From: CALSMU01 sp965230225
GTDB taxonomy: Bacteria; Bacteroidota; Bacteroidia; Flavobacteriales_D; Parvicellaceae
Length of the DNA stretch: 64,000 bases
Direction of reading: 5' to 3'
NCBI GenBank assembly: GCA_965230225.1
Contig: CBDDKM010000010.1
Coordinates: 930,001-994,000 of the forward strand
Position 1 is the stretch's first letter; each line of letters begins with the position of its first letter. A model generated the notes under the pieces. It worked only from the letters and a program-made list of their open reading frames with translations, was not told where the DNA came from and did no database searches. This document shows positions 52,711 to 61,868 of the stretch, one piece after another. The translations under genes and the position numbers were made by a program.

Positions 52711-54084
52711 ATGAAAAAACTCTATTCCATATTGGCTTTAACTATGTTAGTATCTGTAGTAAGCGCTGCCAACACCACCATGGTTCCTGACACGTCAAAA
52801 AACATTATAGACAAAACAAAAATTCAGTATAAGTTATCGGAAGGAAAACACAAGTTCTACGAACACAATTATCGTGGAGCTTTGAACATCTACCGTGAGG
52901 TATTGGATTTGGACGAGGGAAACACCAAAGCCCATTACGGAATTGCAGAATGTCAGTATTCTTTAGGAAAGTATAAGATTTCCAAGAAACATGCTGAAAT
53001 GGCTTATAAAGCCGATCCGGAAGTAGACAAAGATGTTCTTTACTTATTGGGGAACATATATTTCAGAATGAATGAAATTGACAATGCTATTAAGCATTAC
53101 GAAGCATTTAAAGCTTCTGGAATTAACGAGAAAAAAATGGCAGATTACGATGTTGACTTATTAATTAATCAATGCCACTACTCTAAAAAAATGGCACAAA
53201 GCCCTGTTGATGTTACCATTACCAACATGGGAAAAAACATCAATACTGCTGCACCGGAATATGCTCCATCCATTTCTCCTGATGGTAAGATGATGGTTTT
53301 CACTTCAAGAAGAGCAGATACTAAAGGTGGTGCGGTTGACATCAACTTCGATCATCAGTACTACTCTGATGTGTACATCTCAGAATGGAACGAAGACGAG
53401 AACGACTGGGGAGAAGCTCAAAACATTACTGGTAAAGTAAACACTGAATACCACGATGGAAGTTTAGGGTTCATGCCTACCGGAGAGTTAATCATTTACC
53501 GTAACATTTTTGGTGTTACCAGAAGTGGGGACATCTACATTTCTAAAAGAAGTAAATCAGGTAAGTGGGGTACTCCAAAACCAATCATGTATAAAGACAA
53601 AAAACTAAGCAAGAAAATTAACTCTACTTACTTTGAAAGTTCTGCAAGCATGACTGCAGATGGTAATCAAATCTTCTTTGTATCAGAAAGACCAGGAGGA
53701 GAAGGGCAAGCTGATATTTACTACATTGAGAAAAAAGGTCGTACCTGGAGTGAACCAATGACAATTGGTTCTACCATTAACACTGTATCTGATGAAAAGT
53801 GTGTGTTTATTCACCCGAATGGAAAGATCTTATTCTTTACTTCTAACGGGTATGAGGAAAGTATGGGAAGCTATGATGTATACTACAGTGTAAAGAACGG
53901 AACTGCCTGGGGCAAACCAGTAAACATGGGATACCCAATTAATACAGTTAAAGAAGAAAAAACCATTTCCATTTCTGCCGATGGTAAAACCGCATATATC
54001 GGTGCTTTTTACGATGTTGAATCTAAGGGAGGTGCTGATATCTTTAAAATTGATATCTCGAAGCTAGGTCTTCCAATAGAGTAA
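52711..54084 (+). CDS. Secreted TPR-PD40 propeller protein, PorE-like
   Basis: 457 residues. Signal peptide ending VVSA, TPR repeats at about 45-140 (KFYEHNYRGALNIYREVLDLDEG, AHYGIAECQYSLGKYKISKK), then a six-bladed PD40 propeller with repeats such as YAPSISPDGKMMVFTSRR, ASMTADGNQIFFVSERPGG, CVFIHPNGKILFFTSNG and TISISADGKTAYIGAF. This equals the N-terminal two thirds of PorE, the T9SS motor-associated lipoprotein, but PorE's regulatory and OmpA-like peptidoglycan-binding domains are missing and there is no lipobox. It may be a soluble relative. Next to a murein endopeptidase on the other strand. Confidence 0.7.
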   Translation: MKKLYSILALTMLVSVVSAANTTMVPDTSKNIIDKTKIQYKLSEGKHKFYEHNYRGALNIYREVLDLDEGNTKAHYGIAECQYSLGKYKISKKHAEMAYKADPEVDKDVLYLLGNIYFRMNEIDNAIKHYEAFKASGINEKKMADYDVDLLINQCHYSKKMAQSPVDVTITNMGKNINTAAPEYAPSISPDGKMMVFTSRRADTKGGAVDINFDHQYYSDVYISEWNEDENDWGEAQNITGKVNTEYHDGSLGFMPTGELIIYRNIFGVTRSGDIYISKRSKSGKWGTPKPIMYKDKKLSKKINSTYFESSASMTADGNQIFFVSERPGGEGQADIYYIEKKGRTWSEPMTIGSTINTVSDEKCVFIHPNGKILFFTSNGYEESMGSYDVYYSVKNGTAWGKPVNMGYPINTVKEEKTISISADGKTAYIGAFYDVESKGGADIFKIDISKLGLPIE

Positions 54085-54085
54085 T

Positions 54086-54841
54086 CTATTTTTTAGCAAA
54101 GTCTATGTGATAATGATCATCGTGTAATGCGTTGATCATAGGTGTTAGTTTTTGGACAATATACACCCCACTGTTTTTTAACTTCTTACCACTCGGTGTG
54201 CTGAAAAGTTCATCCTTGAGTTCTGTTTTGATGATAACTTTCTTCACCTTCCATCCGTGCTTAGAGGATTCTTCATGCAATTGAAGAATGTGCGCAGCAA
54301 CTAACTCGAAATCAATCTCCACAGATTCATCTTCCGAATACTTACCAGAATTATCAAAGCTTAACCAGTAATGTCCTGATCCTTTGCTATCAAGATCATA
54401 ATAGGGTTTACCATTCTTTTTTAAAGGCATCATAAAATCTATGCTCGTACCATTTTGGTGAGTTCTATGAGGCCAAAGCTCTCCTCCGGTCTTATTAGAA
54501 CACTCCATAATTTGGAATTTTCGATCAGGCACAATTTGTTTCATTCTATCATAAGTGTTCAAGGTAATCTTAAGAACTGCATCGTTCAAGAAAGCTCTAC
54601 CATTTAGATAACTTGTAGTATCAAAATAGATGTAATTATCCCCTTCAAAAGGAATTAGTTTGGCGTGTTCTAAACTACCATTTGAAACAGCTCCTTTGGA
54701 AACACTCTTCTGATCATCTCCCTTATGCTTTTTATAATATTCACTAATAGAATTCTCAGCTGTTTTCTTTTGTTTCTGCGCAGAAACTGTAACAGCTGAA
54801 AACGAAAAAGACAATAAGATAAATAGGTATTTCGTGCTCAT
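54086..54841 (-). CDS. Penicillin-insensitive murein endopeptidase-like metallopeptidase
   Basis: 251 residues with signal peptide ending SAQ. The zinc-ligand pattern HRTHQNGTSIDFMMP (His and Asp) and NALHDDHYHIDF (HxH) identifies the LAS/M74 group (MepA), which cuts the D-Ala-mDAP crosslink of peptidoglycan in the periplasm. The region between has long insertions compared with E. coli MepA, so it may be a divergent branch. It ends two bases from the convergent PorE-like gene. Confidence 0.75.
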   Translation of the reverse strand: MSTKYLFILLSFSFSAVTVSAQKQKKTAENSISEYYKKHKGDDQKSVSKGAVSNGSLEHAKLIPFEGDNYIYFDTTSYLNGRAFLNDAVLKITLNTYDRMKQIVPDRKFQIMECSNKTGGELWPHRTHQNGTSIDFMMPLKKNGKPYYDLDSKGSGHYWLSFDNSGKYSEDESVEIDFELVAAHILQLHEESSKHGWKVKKVIIKTELKDELFSTPSGKKLKNSGVYIVQKLTPMINALHDDHYHIDFAKK

Positions 54842-54897
54842 AGATTAAAGAAACGAGAAGATCCGATAAAAGTTATAGGTATAACATTATTTAACAG

Positions 54898-57288
54898 CTA
54901 GCGAATCAGCGTAACACTTCCTGTACGATGGAAAATCTCTCGATCATAACCTCGAAGTTGATATTGCCACACATATACATCTGGCGGCAATGGAGTCCCT
55001 TCTTTGGTCCCATCCCAGGCAGCTCTTTCGTCAGTAGATTCAAAAATCACATGCCCCCAGCGGTCAAATATTCTCAGTTGATAAATCTTAACTCCAACTC
55101 CCTGACCAATAAACACATCATTTAAACCATCTCCATCCGGTGTAAATGCATTTGGCACATAAAATACCAATTTTGGTTGCACCGTAAAGGTATGATAAGT
55201 AGTATCTGCACATCCACGTTGATTGTAAGCAATAAGCATAGCAGTATGCTCACCTTCTTCAGTATAAATTGTTACTGGATTCTCCTGAGAAGAAGTTGTA
55301 CCATTACCAAATACCCAATGGTAAGAAACAGCACCTACAGAAGTGTTTTGAAAATGAACTCCTTCATCCACCACAACATCCATTGGCGAATACTCAAATG
55401 CCGCTGTAGGTCTGGAGATGGTTACAGTAACACTATCGGTTACCACATAAGTTCCACAATCATCCATCACCTCTACATAATATGTAGTTGTTGCTGATGG
55501 AGATACTAAAATATCTTGAGTAATGTCCATTGTACTCCACTGATAAGTATAATTACCGGCTCCTCCTTCAGCATTCACTCCAATATTGATGGTTTCTCCA
55601 GGACAAATAGTAATTCCCCCATAAGGTTCTGTAGTTAAAGGAGACAACAATACCTCAACCTTAATATCGTCGGTTACAGAGTTGCCGCACTGATCAATTA
55701 CAGTAAGCGTATATGTTTGTGTAAACATGGATTGCACATTAATCTCAGTTGCATTACTTCCTGTACTCCAAATGTATTGATATCCTCCTGCTCCCCCCGA
55801 TACATTAGCTCCTAACTGAACTGGAGTATTTGGGCAAGATACCGCTGTATCGTTACCTAAAGTCATGGTTAGCTGGTCGTACACCGGAATGGTAACCACA
55901 ATGGTTCCCTGCCCAGTTTGATTTCCACATGCATCGGTAATAGTCACAGTATACGAAGTAGTCTCATTAGGATTAACCGTAATGGTGCTTCCTGTAGCTC
56001 CATTGCTCCAGGTGTAAGAATATGGAGCAACTCCCCCTGTAGCTTGCACTCCAATCGAAGCTCCATTTCCAGGGCAAACTAGTGTTGTATCTGAAGGCAA
56101 ATTAACTTGTAATTCAAGTTGGTCTACAATTTCTAAATCAACTGTCTCCGTTTGATTCTGCCCGCAGTTCCCTGAATAAGTAATGGTTACCGAAAGAGGT
56201 TCATTACCTTCCACATGATTGTCGAATATTGGTTGTACAGACACAGTTGCCGTAGATTGTCCGGGAGCAAATGTTACTGTTGAAGGTAAAGCACTATAAT
56301 CAGTTCCATTTACCGCAACTCCCGCATAACTCAATGCGAAGGTTTGTTGGTGACTTAAAGAATCACTTCTGGTAAAAGTGATGTTAGCATTTCCACATCC
56401 TTCTAAAATCTGATTAGGTCCCAGATTACCAGGACTAATTACCTGAGTAGAAACATCCATAGTTGCCGGACTACTAAAACTTTGAGATTCCAAAAACACT
56501 CCAGAATCGAAGCTACCATCTCCGGCATCTGCGATGGCCAATTTAATGTGATAAGTATTACCACACACAACATTGGCTGAGGCTGTTAAAACGGTTGTAA
56601 AGCCATCGTATTGAACAACAGTAGGGTCACTATTCTGTGGAGCACTATTACCATCTCCATTATCTACATAGTATTGACCATAACTTTGGTCATTCAAATT
56701 ATCGATCGTAACAGGAATATTTGTTCCCGGAACAATGGCTATGTTTTTACTATTATAAGTTCCTCCAGCCGGATTTTGTCCGGTAATGAAAAAACCAAAC
56801 GCATCATTAAATCCTGCGTTCACATATTCCAGGTATTCTTCTGAAGCAAAAACATAATTAAAGGAAACAACACTTCCGGTAGCTACAAAATCGAATTCCA
56901 ACACTGCGGCATTCATGGTAGTAGCATTGCTCAATGCATCCAATTGAGGATCTCCACCTACTCCATTGTCAACTCCCGCTCCTCCTTCATCGTTAGGTCC
57001 AAATGGTCCCTCTTGCGCTCCAAACAATCCGGAAGAATTTTCGACCGTACCGGTAGTCATGATAACACCACTCCCCAATCCAATATTGGTAGCACTTCCA
57101 TTAAATGATCCTATAGCAATAGGATCTCCTGAATAAGTAATGTTGGATGCTGTAACTCCTGAACCCAGCAAATTGTTCTGCACCAAATCCGAAGGACTTA
57201 CATTGGCATTAGTAGATAACTGAGCGTTAGCTACAATACCACTTAAAGAAAGTAAGAAAATTAAGAAATATGCATTAAAATTTACCAT
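54898..57288 (-). CDS. Choice-of-anchor L adhesin with type B T9SS domain
   Basis: 796 residues with signal peptide ending NAQ. The choice-of-anchor L domain (about 22-290) is recognised by VSPSDLVQNNLLGSGV, ITYSGDPIAIGSFNG, GLGSGVIMTTG, and FNYVFASEEYLEYVNAGFNDAFGFF. A Calx-beta-like and several Ig-like units (ATGGVAPYSYTWSNGATGS) follow, then PKD (YHWVFGNGTTSSQENP) and the gliding-motility C-terminal domain VPNAFTPDGDGLNDVF...FDRWGHVIF. So it is exported by T9SS. It overlaps the anti-sigma gene by 14 bases and forms an operon with the ECF sigma factor. Confidence 0.9.
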   Translation of the reverse strand: MVNFNAYFLIFLLSLSGIVANAQLSTNANVSPSDLVQNNLLGSGVTASNITYSGDPIAIGSFNGSATNIGLGSGVIMTTGTVENSSGLFGAQEGPFGPNDEGGAGVDNGVGGDPQLDALSNATTMNAAVLEFDFVATGSVVSFNYVFASEEYLEYVNAGFNDAFGFFITGQNPAGGTYNSKNIAIVPGTNIPVTIDNLNDQSYGQYYVDNGDGNSAPQNSDPTVVQYDGFTTVLTASANVVCGNTYHIKLAIADAGDGSFDSGVFLESQSFSSPATMDVSTQVISPGNLGPNQILEGCGNANITFTRSDSLSHQQTFALSYAGVAVNGTDYSALPSTVTFAPGQSTATVSVQPIFDNHVEGNEPLSVTITYSGNCGQNQTETVDLEIVDQLELQVNLPSDTTLVCPGNGASIGVQATGGVAPYSYTWSNGATGSTITVNPNETTSYTVTITDACGNQTGQGTIVVTIPVYDQLTMTLGNDTAVSCPNTPVQLGANVSGGAGGYQYIWSTGSNATEINVQSMFTQTYTLTVIDQCGNSVTDDIKVEVLLSPLTTEPYGGITICPGETINIGVNAEGGAGNYTYQWSTMDITQDILVSPSATTTYYVEVMDDCGTYVVTDSVTVTISRPTAAFEYSPMDVVVDEGVHFQNTSVGAVSYHWVFGNGTTSSQENPVTIYTEEGEHTAMLIAYNQRGCADTTYHTFTVQPKLVFYVPNAFTPDGDGLNDVFIGQGVGVKIYQLRIFDRWGHVIFESTDERAAWDGTKEGTPLPPDVYVWQYQLRGYDREIFHRTGSVTLIR

Positions 57289-58882
57289 GTGTTAACTCAT
57301 TTACAGTCAGTCTTCTACTGATGTAATAAGTTAACCCAAATTTCAGGCCATAATTGCGATAAGTCTTCTGCATGAAGTAATCTTTTACATAAACTCCCTG
57401 TTTTCCTTGATTAAAGTTCGCAGAAGAGTATAAATCGAAGTTAGGAGTTAGCCTAACTCTCAATGTTGCACTTGCAGTAAGACCTAAAATATTCTTGTTT
57501 AACACTTCTCTGTTTTTAGAGAAACTAGTCATATAACGATCCTCGTAAAAGTAGATTGGGAAAGATTCATCAGCAGGTTGGCCAACCTTAACGCTTTGCC
57601 CTTTTGCTCTCATTAATCTGTTCCACTCAATTCCTCCATTTACTTCTAAAGAAGCATATTTAAAGTCCAACTTATACCCTAGGGTTAAAGGCACCTTTAA
57701 ATAGGTAAATGAATTGTAATCATTCTCAAATTCGTCTATCAACTTCTGATCTGCCGGGTCCACGTAAAAAATCAAAGCGGTATCCTGATCGTGTTGCTGA
57801 CCGTAAACCATCGCACCTGATATTACATGCCCTCCTAGTGGAGCAAAAGTATAATCATCGTACAAGTACTCGTAAACTGGTTTATAATCATACAATGTAG
57901 AAGTAGAAATACCAGTTCCTAGTCTGATGTTTCTCCAGTCGTAGTTAACATTTAACCCCAGGTTATTTCCACTTTGCACATAATCAAACTCACTGTAAAA
58001 ATCCCACCAGTACTGCTCTAAGTTAGCATCCAAAGAGTTATCAATATCAGTCATGTTGTATGGACTGTAATACACATCAAAACTCAACCCTTCGGTTGGT
58101 TTTTCATAAACGTAATCCTCAGGATTAGGCATCGAAGGGCTTTCCACCTGAGTAAGGTTTGCTGTTCCTTCTACCTCTTCAGCTTCCATATAAACTCCGT
58201 CTTTCAGTTCAGCAATGAATAAATCTGAACTAGTGGAATTATTTTCAATAGAATGATCTTCGTTTACACCAGAAGCAACATTCTTGTTCTGGCTTGGAGC
58301 ACCAGCAAAAGGATTTCCTTTACTTGCGTTAGCTGCCATATCTTCATCTCCTGAAGAATTTGCATTTTGATCTTCACCTTTATTGTTTGTTGTACCTGCT
58401 GTACCAGATGAACTATTATTACCCTGATTATTAGATGCATAATCTACACCTCCCTCTGAATTTACAGCAGATGAGTTAGCTCCTTGATTAGAGGCATTCA
58501 ATACTTCTTTATTCTCTAACTGATCACTCCCCATTTCAAAAGATGAAGCTTGACCTGTATTCAGGTTGGTCAATTCCTGTTTGTTTGTAGTATTTTGAGA
58601 CAATTGATTGTCTTCTAAATTCTTTTCCGGGGAATTTATTTGATTTACCTGAGTACCGGCAGTATTGGTCATTTGCCCTTCTTCCTCTGCGGAATAAGTA
58701 AGACCCAGGTAGGTACCACCACTCACCACTAATACAGCAGCAATTAGCTTAACCTTATGAAAAAACCACAAGTTACGGTAAAACATGGCTCCAGCCAATG
58801 CCTTCTTCACTCCTTCCGAAGGAGCTACCTGCAGGTTTTCCAATTGTTCTTTGACAATATTGTCAAAATTCTTGTTATCCAT
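57275..58882 (-). CDS. Predicted double-membrane-spanning anti-sigma/beta-barrel fusion
   Basis: 535 residues. The N-terminal 42 residues (MDNKNFDNIVKEQLENLQVAPS...) are short helices like the sigma-binding part of anti-sigma factors, with no zinc motif. One helix at about 44-63 (KLIAAVLVVSGGTYLGLTY) crosses a membrane. A long Asn/Ser/Gln-rich linker (about 65-215) lacks structure. From about 260 to the end are beta strands (GLSFDVYYSP, LGLNVNYDWRNIRLGTGIS, LKVPLTLGYKLDF, LGLTASATLRVRL, GLKFGLTYYIS) typical of an outer-membrane barrel. This layout matches the dual-membrane-spanning anti-sigma factors (Dma) described in Bacteroides. It lies eight bases after the ECF gene. Confidence 0.75.
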   Translation of the reverse strand: MDNKNFDNIVKEQLENLQVAPSEGVKKALAGAMFYRNLWFFHKVKLIAAVLVVSGGTYLGLTYSAEEEGQMTNTAGTQVNQINSPEKNLEDNQLSQNTTNKQELTNLNTGQASSFEMGSDQLENKEVLNASNQGANSSAVNSEGGVDYASNNQGNNSSSGTAGTTNNKGEDQNANSSGDEDMAANASKGNPFAGAPSQNKNVASGVNEDHSIENNSTSSDLFIAELKDGVYMEAEEVEGTANLTQVESPSMPNPEDYVYEKPTEGLSFDVYYSPYNMTDIDNSLDANLEQYWWDFYSEFDYVQSGNNLGLNVNYDWRNIRLGTGISTSTLYDYKPVYEYLYDDYTFAPLGGHVISGAMVYGQQHDQDTALIFYVDPADQKLIDEFENDYNSFTYLKVPLTLGYKLDFKYASLEVNGGIEWNRLMRAKGQSVKVGQPADESFPIYFYEDRYMTSFSKNREVLNKNILGLTASATLRVRLTPNFDLYSSANFNQGKQGVYVKDYFMQKTYRNYGLKFGLTYYISRRLTVNELTHGKF

Positions 58883-58890
58883 AACAATTA

Positions 58891-59457
58891 TTAATTCTTA
58901 ACTTTTTCTTCCATTCCTAATAGCTTCTTCAAAAATCTTCTTGCCTTCGACAATTGAGATTTTGAAGTATTTTCCGAGATTTCTAAAATTTCAGCAATCT
59001 CTTTATGAGTATACCCCTCCATTACATAAAGGTTGAATACTGTTCGATATCCAGCTGGTAATTTTTGCAAAGCATTTAATATTCTCTGCTGCATATCTTG
59101 TGTTTCTCTCTCCTCTTCGTCAAAGAAATACCCTTCATCTTCAAATCCGATTGGCACATCATCAACATCCTCCGTCAGTTGGTGTTTTTTATTGTTTCTA
59201 TTGTAGCTTAAAGTGGTGTTTACTACAATAGTTTTAATCCATGCACTTAAAGAACCTTCACGTTGACCTTCAAAAGTTTTTATGTACTTATAAATCCTAA
59301 TAAAGGCCTCCTGTAAGGCATCTTCAGCCTCAGAGACATTTCTGCTATAACGCATCGCCACTCCAAGCATCGAACCGCAATAGCGATTGTAAAGCTCCTG
59401 CTGTGCCTTTCTTTTTCCACGTTTACAGCCTTCTATGATCTCCTTTTCAGATAGCAT
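58891..59457 (-). CDS. ECF-type RNA polymerase sigma factor
   Basis: 188 residues from ATG 59457 (MLSEKEIIEGCKRGKRKAQ); an in-frame TTG at 59523 is less likely. Region 2 is ELYNRYCGSMLGVAMRYSRNVSEAEDALQEAFIRIYKYI with SAWIKTIVVN, and region 4 is LPAGYRTVFNLYVMEGYTHKEIAEILEISENTSKSQLSKARRFLK. Group typical of Bacteroidota ECFs. The adjacent anti-sigma-like gene and the adhesin downstream suggest that this factor directs their own transcription and is held inactive by the barrel fusion; regulated genes elsewhere are unknown. Confidence 0.92.
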   Translation of the reverse strand: MLSEKEIIEGCKRGKRKAQQELYNRYCGSMLGVAMRYSRNVSEAEDALQEAFIRIYKYIKTFEGQREGSLSAWIKTIVVNTTLSYNRNNKKHQLTEDVDDVPIGFEDEGYFFDEEERETQDMQQRILNALQKLPAGYRTVFNLYVMEGYTHKEIAEILEISENTSKSQLSKARRFLKKLLGMEEKVKN

Positions 59458-59621
59458 CTTGTCGACTGCAAGATAGCCATCAATTTTTGAGTTATCAATA
59501 TTTACGCTTACACTTATAGCCAAATCTCATAGTTTTGTAATGATAAGAACACCTTGAAAACTACACGGTTGCCCATAAAATGGAAACGGCCAGAAAAAAT
59601 AGTTGAATGGTAGGATTCCTA

Positions 59622-60533
59622 TTATGAAAGGAAATTTTCTGCTAGCATACAACGAACGCTTCCGCCTCCAATTGTTTCTATAACCGGTATAGACACTGAG
59701 ATAATATCTGCATGCTTTTTAATCGAACGGATTTGATCTTCATTCATCACCTTAATTGCAGTTTCCGACACCACTAAAAACAGCTCTCCCGATTCATTTC
59801 TAACTTCCAGTACATTGCCCCCAAATTTTTCCATCTGCGCATTGGAAATGGCAATTACCTCCATGGAGTCTTCTTTAAATCCTTCCTGTAATTTTTGGTG
59901 ATATTCTTTAGGAATGCACTCCAAATTAATAACCACGTACCCGGTACCGATTCCCATTACAACATTAGTATGGTAAATTGGTTGTCCATTAGAATCGTTT
60001 GCTTCAAAAATAACCGGTTCATACCCTGTTTGTTTACAGTACTCAACAAACACATCCTGATCGGTTCTTTCAGAAATACTGGCATAAGCTTTTTGATGAA
60101 CATGATCATAAACGATACTTCCCGTACCTTCAAGGAACTTCCCTTTTTCTTCCCAGCGTGATAGGTCAATTACCTCCTGAACCTGATGATTCAATTTCAA
60201 TTCGTTGACAATGTCACCCCTTTTTTCAATTCTTCGGTTTGGATTACACATAGGAAACAATGTGACTTTTCCATCATGACTCATGCTAATCCAATTATTA
60301 GGGAATATGGCATCGGGCTTAATTGGCTGCGCCGTATCTTCAACAACATTTACATTTACTCCAGAGTTCGTGAGTTGCTGAACAAACTGATCAAACTCAG
60401 ATAACACTTTCTCCTGAACCTCTTGGTGAGATAAGTTCAACCTGTTTTGAAATGAATTGGATTGTGCCGCCTCTTCGTTAAAGCAAAAATTCTTTGGACG
60501 GATCATCATTATTTTCGAAGTACTTTGTTCCAT
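59622..60533 (-). CDS. ctlX: CtlX-like guanidino-group-modifying hydrolase
   Basis: 303 residues of the amidinotransferase/arginine deiminase fold. Visible: DAIFPNNWIS, KFLEGTGSIV, PIYHTNVVMGIG (His) and IGGGSVRCMLAE with the catalytic Cys. These suit the citrulline-utilisation hydrolase CtlX family, which is short and lacks amidinotransferase features. The precise substrate is not proved by motifs; a related dimethylarginine hydrolase is the main alternative. A TAGCTTTG -7 element lies four bases before the ATG. No arginine genes adjoin. Confidence 0.75.
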   Translation of the reverse strand: MEQSTSKIMMIRPKNFCFNEEAAQSNSFQNRLNLSHQEVQEKVLSEFDQFVQQLTNSGVNVNVVEDTAQPIKPDAIFPNNWISMSHDGKVTLFPMCNPNRRIEKRGDIVNELKLNHQVQEVIDLSRWEEKGKFLEGTGSIVYDHVHQKAYASISERTDQDVFVEYCKQTGYEPVIFEANDSNGQPIYHTNVVMGIGTGYVVINLECIPKEYHQKLQEGFKEDSMEVIAISNAQMEKFGGNVLEVRNESGELFLVVSETAIKVMNEDQIRSIKKHADIISVSIPVIETIGGGSVRCMLAENFLS

Positions 60534-60537
60534 GTCT

Positions 60538-60545
60538 CAAAGCTA
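60538..60545 (-). promoter_or_regulatory. -7 element of the ctlX-like gene
   Basis: The minus strand reads TAGCTTTG (TAnnTTTG), ending four bases before the start codon. Confidence 0.55.
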
Positions 60546-60623
60546 TGAATAATTCAATTTTGCACCAATGATTAGACTTTTATTAAAAAAGTAGTTTATA
60601 TTTATAGTCTTAACACTACACAC

Positions 60624-61259
60624 ATGAAATATTTTATTGTTGCGTTAACCGCTCTTACTGTGGTTATTAGCTCTTGTAAAAAATTAGAGGATTACGAGGC
60701 TAATCAACAAACTTTCGAGAAAACTCAATTCGAAATTGAAGAGATAATCACCTTCACTGTTCCGAATAGCCAGTTTAGTGCAGTGCCCAATTTATTCAAT
60801 TGCATGGACCTCGGAATATTTGGACCAATTGAATATACCGCATTTATTCCTACAGAAAACCCTAATCCTTACGCTCATCTTGTAAAGGACATTAAACCTA
60901 AGCACATTATAATGGAACTGGTTAATATCCCGGATTGTGATTTTGGTATGTTACAAAGTGCGGAAGTATACGTTGCCGACAATGGCATTACAGACGCTGC
61001 CAACTTCATTTTACAGGACCCTCAAGATCCTAGTGCACCTCACAATGCAGTTAAGGTTGGTGAGTTCATGAACATTCCTGATGGAATCGGCTGGTCTTTA
61101 ACAATTGATGCTAATGAAGATGCTGTTCTGGATCAATTTATTCACGCCGGAACATTTCAAACATACATGGTTCTTCAATTTGATAGAGCTTTTACCAAAG
61201 ACATGGCATTGATCAAGTCTTCGATGGTATTAGATGTTACCTTAGACAACGACTACTAG
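60624..61259 (+). CDS. Lipoprotein of unknown function
   Basis: 211 residues. Lipobox VVISSC (Cys 18), then KKLEDYEANQQTFEKTQ. The body looks beta-rich (EIEEIITFTVPNSQFSAVP, HIIMELVNIPDCDFGML, YMVLQFDRAFTKDM) but belongs to no family I can name. Its end overlaps the convergent Smr gene by four bases. Confidence 0.6.
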   Translation: MKYFIVALTALTVVISSCKKLEDYEANQQTFEKTQFEIEEIITFTVPNSQFSAVPNLFNCMDLGIFGPIEYTAFIPTENPNPYAHLVKDIKPKHIIMELVNIPDCDFGMLQSAEVYVADNGITDAANFILQDPQDPSAPHNAVKVGEFMNIPDGIGWSLTIDANEDAVLDQFIHAGTFQTYMVLQFDRAFTKDMALIKSSMVLDVTLDNDY

Positions 61260-61828
61260 TTACCTCTTAACAGTATTTCAGTAGCTCCATATCCGTACTT
61301 ACGGTAGTCTGCATCGTGATGAGATAACTCCGGATAATGGTAGAATAGTTCTTTTCTAATCTCTGCCTTTAACACTCCTTCTCCCACACCATGTATAACA
61401 ATTAATTTTCTGGCTTTCGCTCTCATAGCGACATTTAAAGAACGAGTAAAGTTGGTCATTTGAATGGATAATATCTGAGCGTTCGACAATCCCCTATGCG
61501 AATCAATTAGCTCTTCAATATGCAAATCGATTTCGTGTATATCAGAGTCTACCGGTTTCTCTAAATGGTTAAATTTTCTGGTAAATTCTCTTAACTGTTC
61601 CTCCTTAGTCTCTGCATTTATTTTCTCATTTACCGATTCCACGTACTCAATTCCATCCAGTTTATAATCCTGACCGGAACTTGTTGGGACCAAATCAGAC
61701 ACCAAATATTCAACATCAAATCCGTCTTCGTTTTCCACCACTACCCTTCCTTCGTTTACGATAGAAACAATCTTGCCCTCTCCAACTTCGTTTAAAAAAC
61801 GTACCTTATCTCCAACTTTGAATTGCAT
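61256..61828 (-). CDS. DUF2027-Smr protein
   Basis: 190 residues. N-terminal DUF2027-like SH3 barrel (MQFKVGDKVRFLNEVGEGKIVSI) and a C-terminal Smr domain: HEIDLHIEELIDSHRGLSN and RKLIVIHGVGEGVLKAEIR, followed by the acidic/Tyr tail YGYGATEI. Smr domains in MutS2 bind branched DNA or cleave RNA on stalled ribosomes. This two-domain form is a Bacteroidota family of unknown role. Confidence 0.8.
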   Translation of the reverse strand: MQFKVGDKVRFLNEVGEGKIVSIVNEGRVVVENEDGFDVEYLVSDLVPTSSGQDYKLDGIEYVESVNEKINAETKEEQLREFTRKFNHLEKPVDSDIHEIDLHIEELIDSHRGLSNAQILSIQMTNFTRSLNVAMRAKARKLIVIHGVGEGVLKAEIRKELFYHYPELSHHDADYRKYGYGATEILLRGN

Positions 61829-61868
61829 AAGCCATATCTTTATTCAAAATTAGAACAATTTCTTCTAT

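Noticed and set aside
59458..59621. Promoter of the ECF operon in the gap upstream
   Set aside because: The 164 bases contain no clear TAnnTTTG motif; it may be recognised by the ECF factor itself, but I cannot point to a motif.
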